DNA of 47,284 nt, taken from positions 1-47,284 of the forward strand of contig JACQDB010000059.1 in the NCBI GenBank assembly GCA_016201275.1, in the 5' to 3' direction. The notes under the pieces were generated by a model. The model searched no databases, was not told the origin of the DNA, and saw only the letters and a program-made list of their open reading frames with translations. A program made the position numbers and the translations under genes. Origin of the DNA: Acidobacteriota bacterium. GTDB lineage: Bacteria > Acidobacteriota > Blastocatellia > UBA7656. Positions 18,301 to 25,255 of the stretch are shown here, piece by piece (the first letter of the stretch is position 1; every line of letters starts with the position of its first letter).

Positions 18301-19255
18301 CTTCGGCTTCTCAGTCACCATCAGCGGCGAGACCGTGGTGGTTGGCTCTCGCTTTGACGATGTAGGGAACGTGGCTAATCAAGGGTCGGCGTATGTCTTC
18401 GTCCGTCAGTGCATAAATAACACGAATAACACGCCTCCGACGATCACTACTTCACCGGTCACGCTTCAGCAAGGGCAGTCCCTCAGCGGCGCAGGCATCG
18501 CTACGGTTTCCGATAACCAAGACGCGGCTTCTACGCTCGTCGTCTCGGTGATCTCCAGCACCACTGCCATAGGCGTTACCCTCACCAACATCGCCAACAC
18601 CAGCGGCGCGATTACTGCTAACCTCGCGGCAAACTGCGCGGCAAGCGGCGGCAAGGTGCGCTTGCGGGTGACCGACAGCGGCGGCTTGTTCACTGACACA
18701 GACCTGCAAGTGAATGTCACGCCGAATAACACTCCACCGGTCATTACTTGCCCTGTGAGCTTGGGGGTGAAGACGGCAAACCCCGGCAGCACGACGGTGG
18801 TGGTCAACTACCCGCCGCCTACAGCCACAGACGACTGCGGTGTGCCAAGCGTGGTCTGTCTGCCGCCATCGGGTTCGGCATTCCCTTTGGGAACGACGAC
18901 CGTCACTTGCACAGCGACCGACAATACAGGCAACACGGCGCAGTGCAGCTTCACGGTGACGACCTTCGACATCTGTTTGCAGGATGATAGTAATCCTGCG
19001 ACCGTGCTGTTGTTGAATTCGTTGACCGGCGATTATCGCTTCTGTTGTAGCGGCACTGTCTTTGCTGGCAAAGGCAAGGTGAAGAAACAAGGCAGTACCT
19101 GCACCTTGACGCATAACGCCGTTGACCGTCGCGTGATTGCCAAACTCGAAGGCGCGTTGAACCGTGGCACGGCATCTTTGCAATCACCTGTAGGGACGAC
19201 GCGCTGCGCCATCAGTGACCGCGACATTCGCAATAACTCTTGCGTGTGCCAATAA
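15344..19255 (+). CDS. Giant secreted FG-GAP/integrin-like repeat protein with HYR domain
   Basis: About 1303 residues. The N terminus (MIARKFVQGRWYAMAVLF then VATACLMTMMIV) is a signal or anchor. Next is a module of about 250 residues that ends YPLTIDPVF, common before such propellers. Then 13 repeats of about 56 residues (16250-18410) with the pattern QQKLTASDGAA-D-FG-SVAISGETVVVGA-DDVGAN-NQGSAYVFVRNGAVW. These are FG-GAP blades, close to two seven-bladed propellers. Repeat 3 lacks several residues (SGQGSAY); repeat 6 has a diverged end (CTNTQQW). A cadherin/Ig-like domain, a HYR domain (DDCGVPS, TCTATDNTGNTAQCSF) and a Cys-rich C-terminal domain follow. Probably a surface adhesion protein. 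Starts at 15326 or 15383 are also possible. Confidence 0.85.
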   Translation: MIARKFVQGRWYAMAVLFVATACLMTMMIVSRRVHTATSEAMPALRGEEAVNYLKQQGLHTSLGEAIAAARYGVHWSKHTPWKELPGAFYAGNPAQQMTAFFTGEGIHLEAKSASDDKAKSASQDKWQMGMKLTGLGYGGRLLVVAAGEMKVNGNRVEIKKSIKRQDTRGASQESREESLRASDFSGESQDLGLTEWYVNRAEGIEQGFVINAAPGERREGEWLKLRLTLEGDLQAQLADDGEAVDLLTRGGERRLRYDKLHVTDATGRELAARMRVEGGEVMLEVEESEAVYPLTIDPVFSQQQKLTASDGAAGDQLGASVAISGETVVVGAFTDDVGANANQGSAYVFVRNGAVWSEQQKLTASDGAASDQLGTSVGISGETVVVGAAFDNVGANQDQGSAYIFVRNGAVWNEQQKLTASDGGVNGQFGTSAGISSETVVVGAALANSGQGSAYVFVRNGAVWNEQQKLIAADGATNDRFGFSIAIRGETVVVGAFNDANGANFGQGSAYIFVRNGAVWSEQQKLIASDGTLADSFGRSVGISGETVVVGAFNDTNGANMFQGSAYIFVRNGAVWSEQQKLTAADGATDDNFGASVAISGETVVVGAARDDVGANANQGSAYIFACTNTQQWVEQAKTTASDGAGGDEFGTSVAISGETVVVGAPADDVGANLDQGSAYVFVRVGAVWSQQQKLTASDGAAFDNFGFSVAISGETVVVGAPFDDVGANPDQGSAYVFVRTGAVWSQQQKLTAADGAVDDNFGASVGISGETLVVGAPADDVGANTNQGSAYIFVRNGAVWSEQQKLIASDGAAGDSFGTSVAISGETVVVGSRVDAVGANLDQGSAYIFVRVGAVWNEQQKLTASDGAASDQFGTSVGISGESVVVGAAFDNVGANNDQGSAYIFVRNGAVWSQQQKLTASDGAIFDNFGNSVAISGETVVVGAALGNVGANNNQGSAYVFVRVGAVWSEQQKLTASDGAAADFFGFSVTISGETVVVGSRFDDVGNVANQGSAYVFVRQCINNTNNTPPTITTSPVTLQQGQSLSGAGIATVSDNQDAASTLVVSVISSTTAIGVTLTNIANTSGAITANLAANCAASGGKVRLRVTDSGGLFTDTDLQVNVTPNNTPPVITCPVSLGVKTANPGSTTVVVNYPPPTATDDCGVPSVVCLPPSGSAFPLGTTTVTCTATDNTGNTAQCSFTVTTFDICLQDDSNPATVLLLNSLTGDYRFCCSGTVFAGKGKVKKQGSTCTLTHNAVDRRVIAKLEGALNRGTASLQSPVGTTRCAISDRDIRNNSCVCQ
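16250..18410 (+). repeat. Thirteen tandem 168-bp coding repeats (FG-GAP blades)
   Basis: Near-identical DNA repeats with a 168-base period, most carrying ATCAGCGGCGAGACCGTGGT and GATCAAGGCTCGGC or close variants. Third-codon bases are also largely conserved, which points to recent duplication or gene conversion between blades. Prone to copy-number change and to assembly error. Confidence 0.9.
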
Positions 19256-19556
19256 AAAAAAAGCAAGAGCTTGACCAGGTAGCTCTTCAGAGGTTGTGCC
19301 TCGCCTTGGCTTCAACAGCCAACGATGGGCTTGGGTAATTTCAAACAGGGCGTTTTAACGTGCTTTTCAAATGGGCTAAAGAAGCACGTTGAAACGCCCT
19401 AAGAAAAATCTGGTGAACTAATCAAAATGGCAGAGCCGCACAGCGCCCTTGCCTGATAGTCCCTTCTCTATCAGTCGCACTTTATACCGCAAAGCTCTCT
19501 TGACTTGCTGTTGCATAAAAAATAGCATTCCTGCATTGAAAATCAGTGTAAAGAAT
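19256..19556. other. Gene-free stretch with terminator-like hairpin
   Basis: The arms AGGGCGTTTTAACGTGCTT (19347-19365) and AAGCACGTTGAAACGCCCT (19382-19400) pair over 19 bp with one G-U position and a 16-base loop; AAGAAAAATC follows. It is a probable terminator or REP-like palindrome between the FG-GAP and kinase genes. A run of A follows the FG-GAP stop. The frame upstream of 19557 is open but has no start signal. Confidence 0.6.
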
Positions 19557-22500
19557 ATGCCGGAAGCTAAATTATTTTTATCAAGAAGGATTGAGAAATC
19601 GCTCTCTTTCAAGCCGTCTCTTTTGCTTCTGAAAACTTTCTTTTCAGCGTTGCTGCTTCTCTGCTTGATGATTTTCTATGAGGCAAACGCCGAGCAGTTG
19701 TCAGTAAAAAACTACACTATTGCTGATGGGTTGGCGCGCGACTACATCAGTTGCATCAAGCAAGACTCTCACGGCTATATGTGGTTTTGCACGAGCGAAG
19801 GCATCTCGCGTTTTGACGGGTATGAATTCACCAACTATGGACTTGCAGAAGGGCTGCCCCATCGGTTTGTGACAGACTTTCTTGAAACCCACGAAGGCAT
19901 TTATTTGTTTGCCACCAACGGCGGACTGCTGCAATTTAATCCCGCAAGTATCAATGCAAGCGGCTCTCACTTTTCGGTTATCCCGCTTGACCAGAGCGGA
20001 AACTCAAAACGCGTATCCAGGCTGATTGAAGATGAGACTGGCGCTCTCTGGTGCGGAACGGCGAACGGTCTCTATCGCCTAATCAGAACGGCAGAGGGCT
20101 GGCAATCTACCTTGATTGATCTGCCTCTCCCCCAAAAAGATTTCGTGCCAGAGGTGAGTGCGCTGGCGTTTGATAAGCAAGGTTCTTTGTGGATTGGAAC
20201 AGGTGCAGGTCTTTACCGCCTTTTACCGGATGGCAGGATTAAACGATATACAACGCAAAATGGTTTGTCTCAAGATGGTATCAGTGAGTTGTTGTTTGAC
20301 CGAGAGCAACGAATGTGGGTTGGCACAGGCGATGGCTTGACGCTGCTGGTAAAAGACCCGCGACCTGATGAACAAATTGCCGAGCGGGTTTATCGAATCA
20401 AAGACGGATTGCTGAACAACTTCATCCATGCTTTGTTTCAATCCGCCGACGGGAATATATGGATAGGCACGCGCAGCGGATTGAATCTACTGGTAGAGCC
20501 TAAAACGAATAACGGTTTATCCTTTCAGTCTTACACCACCGCGAACGGTTTACGAAACACTAACATTTGGGACATCGCCGAAGACCGCGACGGAAATCTT
20601 TGGCTCGGCGCTGAAAGCGGCGGCGTGATGAGGATTCCGCCCGTCGGGTTTACCTCTTTTTTCGAGACCGACGGGCTTGGCAGTGATCGCATCAGTCAAC
20701 TATTTTCCGACCATCAGGGCAATGTTTTTGTGTTAGTCAGTAGGTTTGACAGTTTAGCCCCTGTTATTGGACGTTTCGTTGAACACCGATTTGTAAAAGA
20801 AACTCTGAACTTGCCGCCAAAAACACAAACTACCTGGGGCTGGCATCAACTCATCCTGCAAGACCAGAAAGGCGATTGGTGGATTCCCACAGTGAAGGGT
20901 ATCTTTCGTTTTTCCGGCAACAAATCTTTTTCCGAACTAGCCAAGGCAAAACCGACGAAGGTTTATACGACCAAAGACGGCATGAATGGCAATGCGGTGT
21001 TTCGTCTGTTTGAAGATGGGCGCGGCGATTTATGGTTTTCAACCCTTGATGGCGATTTCCTTGCGGTTCAACGCTGGGAAAGAAGCGCAGACAAAATCCA
21101 TGTTTATAGGTTGCAAGAGAGTGATCTTTCTCCGAGCGCACCCACCGCTTTCATCAATGACAGTGAGGGGAATTTATGGATGGGGTTTTACAATGGCGGC
21201 GTTGCTCGTTATGCAAAAGGACGATTTACTTTCTACACTGAAAAAGATGGCGTCCCCGCAGACTTTGTAAGAGGTCTTTTTTGCGACAGTAAGAAACGGC
21301 TGTGGATTGCCACCAATAGCGGTTTGGTTCGTGTTGATAACCCGCTTGCAGAGAAACCGCAGTTCGTACTGCTGACCACCAAAGATGGTCTCTCAAGCAT
21401 TCAAGTAACCACCATAACCGAAGACCTGTGGGGGCAAATTTATTTAGGCACAGGGCGCGGCATTGACCGCCTAGACCCTGAGACATTAAGAATCAAACAC
21501 TATACAACTACCGACGGTTTAGCTGATAACTTTATCAATGTCTCCATGAGAGATGCACAGGGAACTCTCTGGTTTGGAACCCTGCACGGTCTCTCTCGTT
21601 TCGTCCCTGAACCAGACCAGCCACGTCCGCCGCCAGTCATCGTCGTCAGCGGCTTGCGAATCGCTGGCGTCAAGCAAACCCTTTCAGAACTTGGACAGAC
21701 AGAGGTAACGATTCCAGATTTAAGCTACAGGCAAAATCAATTGCAGATAGATTTCGTAAGCCTCAGCTATGCCCCTGGCGAGGCGCTTCATTATCAATTC
21801 AAGTTTGAAGATTCAGGCAGCGATTGGAGTGTGGCGGCGGAACAACGCACCATCACGCTGGCGAATTTGTCTTCGGGGAATTACCGCTTTCTGGTTCGCG
21901 CCATCAATTCGGATGGCGCTATCAGTTCGCAGCCAGCAAGCGTTAGCTTCAGAGTGTTGCCGCCGATCTGGCTGCGCTGGTGGTTTTTCTCTTTGGCGGC
22001 GCTGGTCTTGATTTCTGCGGTTGTCACGATGGCGCGTTTGCGTAATGCCAGACAGCGCGAGCGTCAACAGTCATCTGAAGCGTTGCGACAATCTAAGGAA
22101 CAGCGCCTCCTTGAATTGGAGCAAGTGCGGCGACGTATCGCCACCGACTTACACGATGACGTAGGGTCGAGCCTTACACAAATCTCTCTGCTCAGTGAAG
22201 TAGTGCGGCAAAGTGTCGGGGGCAATGGCAAGGCAGTAAATAGACCTTTAACTTTAATCGCACAAATTTCACAAGAGTTGATTGATTCGATGAGCGACAT
22301 CGTTTGGGCGATCAATCCGCATAAAGACAGGCTCAATGATTTGAGTCAGCGTATGCGCCACTTTGCCAGCGATGTTTTAACTGCCCGACAGATTGATTTT
22401 CGCTTTCGCACCCCCGATGAAGAGCAGGACATCAAGGTGGGAGCCAATGTGCGCCGCGAAGTGTTCTTGATGTTTAAAGAAAGCATCAACAACCTGGTGA

Positions 22501-22748
22501 AGCATTCGCGTTGTGGGAAAGCCGAGATTGAGTTTGGCATTGAAGCGGAGCGCCTGTATCTGCAAATCAGCGATGACGGTCAAGGCTTTGACGCTTCGCA
22601 AAAGAGTAGCGGCAACGGCTTACAAAGTATGAGCGAACGCAGCCATAGTCTTGGTGGGAAATTTGAAATCACCTCAACGCCGGGGCAAGGCACAACGCTG
22701 AAGTTTTTGATTCCCATAAGTCAAGCCGACGAAGCTAGAAACTCTTGA
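19557..22748 (+). CDS. Two-component regulator-propeller sensor histidine kinase (Reg_prop / Y_Y_Y / HisKA_3)
   Basis: 1063 residues. A signal-anchor N terminus (LLLLKTFFSALLLLCLMIF, then EANAEQLS) is followed by a large periplasmic part of two seven-bladed propellers built of Reg_prop repeats (DSHGYMWFCTSEGISRFDG, KQGSLWIGTGAGLYRL, EDRDGNLWLGAESGGVMRI, DAQGTLWFGTLHGLSRF). A Y_Y_Y domain (about 720-790), one membrane helix (about 805-825) and a coiled coil lead to a HisKA_3 domain with phospho-acceptor H866 in TDLHDDVGSSLTQ. The HATPase domain has KESINNLVKHS, DDGQGFD and GNGLQSMSERS. It senses an external ligand, in relatives often a carbohydrate, and should phosphorylate the NarL-type regulator encoded 250 bases downstream. 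Start at 19557 has only a weak ribosome binding site. Confidence 0.93.
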   Translation: MPEAKLFLSRRIEKSLSFKPSLLLLKTFFSALLLLCLMIFYEANAEQLSVKNYTIADGLARDYISCIKQDSHGYMWFCTSEGISRFDGYEFTNYGLAEGLPHRFVTDFLETHEGIYLFATNGGLLQFNPASINASGSHFSVIPLDQSGNSKRVSRLIEDETGALWCGTANGLYRLIRTAEGWQSTLIDLPLPQKDFVPEVSALAFDKQGSLWIGTGAGLYRLLPDGRIKRYTTQNGLSQDGISELLFDREQRMWVGTGDGLTLLVKDPRPDEQIAERVYRIKDGLLNNFIHALFQSADGNIWIGTRSGLNLLVEPKTNNGLSFQSYTTANGLRNTNIWDIAEDRDGNLWLGAESGGVMRIPPVGFTSFFETDGLGSDRISQLFSDHQGNVFVLVSRFDSLAPVIGRFVEHRFVKETLNLPPKTQTTWGWHQLILQDQKGDWWIPTVKGIFRFSGNKSFSELAKAKPTKVYTTKDGMNGNAVFRLFEDGRGDLWFSTLDGDFLAVQRWERSADKIHVYRLQESDLSPSAPTAFINDSEGNLWMGFYNGGVARYAKGRFTFYTEKDGVPADFVRGLFCDSKKRLWIATNSGLVRVDNPLAEKPQFVLLTTKDGLSSIQVTTITEDLWGQIYLGTGRGIDRLDPETLRIKHYTTTDGLADNFINVSMRDAQGTLWFGTLHGLSRFVPEPDQPRPPPVIVVSGLRIAGVKQTLSELGQTEVTIPDLSYRQNQLQIDFVSLSYAPGEALHYQFKFEDSGSDWSVAAEQRTITLANLSSGNYRFLVRAINSDGAISSQPASVSFRVLPPIWLRWWFFSLAALVLISAVVTMARLRNARQRERQQSSEALRQSKEQRLLELEQVRRRIATDLHDDVGSSLTQISLLSEVVRQSVGGNGKAVNRPLTLIAQISQELIDSMSDIVWAINPHKDRLNDLSQRMRHFASDVLTARQIDFRFRTPDEEQDIKVGANVRREVFLMFKESINNLVKHSRCGKAEIEFGIEAERLYLQISDDGQGFDASQKSSGNGLQSMSERSHSLGGKFEITSTPGQGTTLKFLIPISQADEARNS

Positions 22749-22777
22749 AAATTTATAACTGATTACCATCAATTACT

Positions 22778-22845
22778 GGTTATTTGTTACTGGTTATTTG
22801 TTACTGGTTGTGGCTACGCAAACAAATAACCAGTAACAAATAACC
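22778..22845. repeat. 25-bp perfect palindrome built from a tandem 14-mer
   Basis: Arms 22778-22802 and 22821-22845 are perfect complements with an 18-base loop. Each arm contains the tandem word GGTTATTTGTTACTGGTTA. It sits 30 bases after the kinase stop and before the regulator gene, so it may attenuate or terminate transcription between partners. Confidence 0.75.
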
Positions 22846-22997
22846 GAATAATGAGAGTCGCTATAAATTTGTAAGAATAATTGAGCAGCCTACATAATTA
22901 TGCTGTGTCAAAATTCCTGATTCGTAGTATAAAAATAGGTACTCTATATTTGGTTTCCGCAATCAACGGTTTCCCTTAAAGAGCCAGGACGAGATCA

Positions 22998-23675
22998 ATG
23001 ACCAACGATGCCGCCGCAACTTCAGAGACTACCAGCAAGCTGCCTATCAAGGTTGCGATAGTCGAAGACCAACGCAACATCCGCGAGTGCCTCTCTTTTT
23101 TGGTGAGCGGCACCGATGGACTTACCTGCACGGGAAGCTATCGCACTATGGAAGAGGCGCTGGAAAAAATTGCCCACGCGCTGCCTGATGTCGTACTCAG
23201 CGATATAGGGCTTCCCGGCATGGATGGCATCAAAGGGGTGCGGATTTTGAAAGAGCGCCATCCGAATTTGCTGATCTTGATGATAACCGTTTATGACGAT
23301 GACGAGCGCATCTTCGATGCCATCTGTGCCGGTGCTTCTGGTTATTTACTGAAGAAAACCCCACCCGCTAAATTGATCGAGAGCATCAAAGAAGCCTTTG
23401 ATGGCGGGGCTCCAATGACGCCGCAAATCGCCCGTCGGGTGATGGAGATGTTTCGCCACGATCTCCCTACTGAACGTGAGGAATATAATTTGACGCCGCA
23501 CGAAAGGCGCTTGCTCAAGTTATTCGTGCAAGGTCATAACTATAAGACAGCCGCCGCAGAGCTTGGCGTTTCCATCAACACGATCAATTTTCACGTCCGC
23601 AATATCTATAACAAACTGCAAGTCCATTCGCGCTCGGAAGCCGTAGCCCTGGCTCTGAAAAATCGTTTGGTCTAA
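22998..23675 (+). CDS. NarL/FixJ-family response regulator
   Basis: 225 residues. Receiver domain at about 17-135: acidic pair E23/D24 (IVEDQ), phospho-acceptor D69 (LSDIGLPGMDG), T97 (LMITVYD) and K119 (GYLLKKTPP). A linker (MTPQIARRVMEMF) and a LuxR-type HTH (about 160-222: LTPHERRLLKLFVQGHNYKT, SINTINFHVRNIYNKLQVHS) complete it. All residues for phosphorylation are present, so it should be a transcription factor activated by the upstream HisKA_3 kinase. ATG 22998 has AGGACGAG before it. Part of its linker is duplicated as the relic near 15.0 kb. Targets unknown; the adjacent large secreted proteins are candidates. Confidence 0.95.
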   Translation: MTNDAAATSETTSKLPIKVAIVEDQRNIRECLSFLVSGTDGLTCTGSYRTMEEALEKIAHALPDVVLSDIGLPGMDGIKGVRILKERHPNLLILMITVYDDDERIFDAICAGASGYLLKKTPPAKLIESIKEAFDGGAPMTPQIARRVMEMFRHDLPTEREEYNLTPHERRLLKLFVQGHNYKTAAAELGVSINTINFHVRNIYNKLQVHSRSEAVALALKNRLV

Positions 23676-23816
23676 TGCGTCTGCTTAATTTTCTCTGCAC
23701 CAAATGCAGTATCACAGGCCGTAACAATACCTGTGCCTGCGCTGCGAGAGTATAGAGCAGGTTGACGAACGCGCCCCCGCGACTTTTCAGAATGTCGCAA
23801 GCATCGCGCCTCAATC

Positions 23817-23836
23817 CGAGCCGTCGGGACGGCTCG
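23817..23836 (+). terminator. Possible terminator hairpin after response-regulator gene
   Basis: Nine-bp perfect GC-rich arms with a two-base loop, followed by TCTTATG. The T-tract is short, so termination strength is doubtful. Confidence 0.4.
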
Positions 23837-23953
23837 TCTTATGAATTAGCCGTCAAGCCCTGCCCATTATCGAACCTGGCAGAACTTTTCCCTCGACCTA
23901 TTTCTCTACCGCCGCCTGAAATCGGCGAATGACAGCTTGATGCAAAAAAATAC

Positions 23954-23983
23954 TTGCCTCACTATACGCGATAGTAGTATCTT
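23954..23983 (+). promoter_or_regulatory. Promoter and palindromic operator candidate of the PadR-ABC operon
   Basis: TTGCCT (23954-23959), an 18-base spacer and TATCTT (23978-23983) form a plausible sigma70 promoter. The palindrome GATAGTAGTATC (23970-23981, arms GATA/TATC) overlaps the -10 box and could be a PadR binding site, giving autorepression relieved by a drug or metabolite (inference). Confidence 0.45.
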
Positions 23984-24017
23984 GTACACCGAAAATTACT
24001 GGACGGGAAAAATGCTT

Positions 24018-24551
24018 ATGTCAACCATTGATTTAATCCTTTTGGGCTTACTCTTAGACCAGCCGATGAATGCTTACGAACTGGCTCGACTGATAGACGA
24101 AAGACAGGTCGGGCGGCTTTTGAAAATCAGCACGCCAGCCATCTATAAAAGTTGCAAACGCCTTTTTGATGCAGGGCTCCTCAATAAAACCACCGCGAAA
24201 AAAGGCGAACAACCGGAGAAGGCGATTTACACCATCAACAAAAAAGGCAAGGAACGCTTTGCCGCCTTGATGCGACATTTCTCCTCCAACATCACACCGT
24301 TTTTTCTGGACTTCAACGTCTTTTTGTGGAATCTCGAAAGAGTCCCCAAAGAAGATGGCTTGCAGATGTTGGACGCCTTGCACGACGAGCTATCGAACCT
24401 CAAGCAATGGATTATTCGCCATGAAAAAGAGGATTGCGCCGATGCTCCGTTCGCTACCAAAGCGATTGTCAAACAGTACCGCATGACGATTGCCACGTTG
24501 CTCAAATGGAGTACAGAAACCATGCGAGATTATAAGCAACTAAAGAAATAG
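24018..24551 (+). CDS. PadR-family transcriptional regulator
   Basis: 177 residues. The winged-helix N-terminal domain (MSTIDLILLGLLLDQPMNAY, then ELARLIDERQ, ISTPAIYKSCKRLFDAGLL, GEQPEKAIYTINKKGKERF) is the PadR fold. The helical C-terminal half is a PadR/vinculin-like dimerisation region. PadR proteins next to MacB-type ABC genes usually repress them until a toxic compound is bound. The stop is 11 bases before the ATPase start, so it is co-transcribed with the transporter. ATG 24018 is preferred because it gives the usual family N terminus; ATG 24012 is two codons earlier and nearer the GGACGGG stretch. Confidence 0.9.
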   Translation: MSTIDLILLGLLLDQPMNAYELARLIDERQVGRLLKISTPAIYKSCKRLFDAGLLNKTTAKKGEQPEKAIYTINKKGKERFAALMRHFSSNITPFFLDFNVFLWNLERVPKEDGLQMLDALHDELSNLKQWIIRHEKEDCADAPFATKAIVKQYRMTIATLLKWSTETMRDYKQLKK

Positions 24552-24562
24552 GAGAACTCATT

Positions 24563-25255
24563 ATGTCCAACTTCATTCAATTCAATCAGGTTTCCAAATG
24601 GTTCGAGTCCCCTGCCGGTCGCTTCGCGGCGTTAAAAAATATTGATCTCAAAATCGCTCAAGGAGACCACGTAGCCATTGTCGGCAAATCCGGCAGCGGC
24701 AAGTCTACGTTGTTGAATATGCTGACCGGCATAGATCATCCGAGTCAAGGAACCGTCACCATCAATGCCAACCAAGTGCATGGGTTAAACGAAAGCCGTC
24801 TGGCAAGGTGGCGCGGCAAAAATGTCGGCATCGTCTTTCAATTCTTTCAACTGATTCCTACCCTCAGCGTTTTGGAAAACCTGCTGCTGGCGATGGACTT
24901 CGTCAACGTCATCCCTCGCCAAGAGCGCCAGCCACGCGCCGAGATGTTGTTGGAGCAAGTCGCGGTTTCGCAACACGCCGCCAAGTTGCCCGCTGCCTTG
25001 TCTGGCGGCGAACAACAACGAGTGGCTATCGCTCGTGCGCTGGCAAACGACCCGCCGATTCTGGTTGCCGACGAACCGACAGGCAATCTCGATAGCAAGA
25101 CCGCTCAAGATATTTTAAGGCTATTCGTGCAACTGGTTGGCGACGGTAAAACGGTTATCGTAGTGACTCACGAAAAGGTCTCCGACACAGACTACGACCG
25201 AATTATTTCGCTTACCGATGGCACGATTAGCAGCGATAAAAGGAGAGCCGCATGA
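24563..25255 (+). CDS. ABC transporter ATP-binding protein, MacB/LolD type
   Basis: 230 residues, a single nucleotide-binding domain: Walker [11 protein letters not shown]-loop [12 protein letters not shown], signature [15 protein letters not shown], Walker B ILVADEP followed by TGNLDSKT, H-loop VVTHE. Family 3.A.1.122-like ATPases of this kind pair with FtsX-fold permeases and drive mechanotransmission rather than classical import. ATG has GGAGAA eight bases upstream. It overlaps the permease gene by four bases (ATGA). Confidence 0.95.
   Translation: MSNFIQFNQVSKWFESPAGRFAALKNIDLKIAQGDHVAIVGKSGSGKSTLLNMLTGIDHPSQGTVTINANQVHGLNESRLARWRGKNVGIVFQFFQLIPTLSVLENLLLAMDFVNVIPRQERQPRAEMLLEQVAVSQHAAKLPAALSGGEQQRVAIARALANDPPILVADEPTGNLDSKTAQDILRLFVQLVGDGKTVIVVTHEKVSDTDYDRIISLTDGTISSDKRRAA

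Larger units (their letters stand above)
23676..24017. other. Intergenic region between response regulator and PadR operon
   Basis: Contains a tight hairpin, CGAGCCGTC-GG-GACGGCTCG (23817-23836), followed by TCTT, a possible terminator for the regulator gene, then the PadR promoter and operator near 23954-23983. No gene is seen. Confidence 0.55.

Noticed and set aside
18452-19183. Minus-strand open frame opposite the C-terminal part of the FG-GAP gene
   Set aside because: Arg/Cys-rich shadow translation; the plus-strand HYR domain is clear.
24600-24630. tRNA-like T-loop word GGTTCGAGTCCC
   Set aside because: It lies in the coding frame of the ABC ATPase, and no acceptor or anticodon stem can be built around it.
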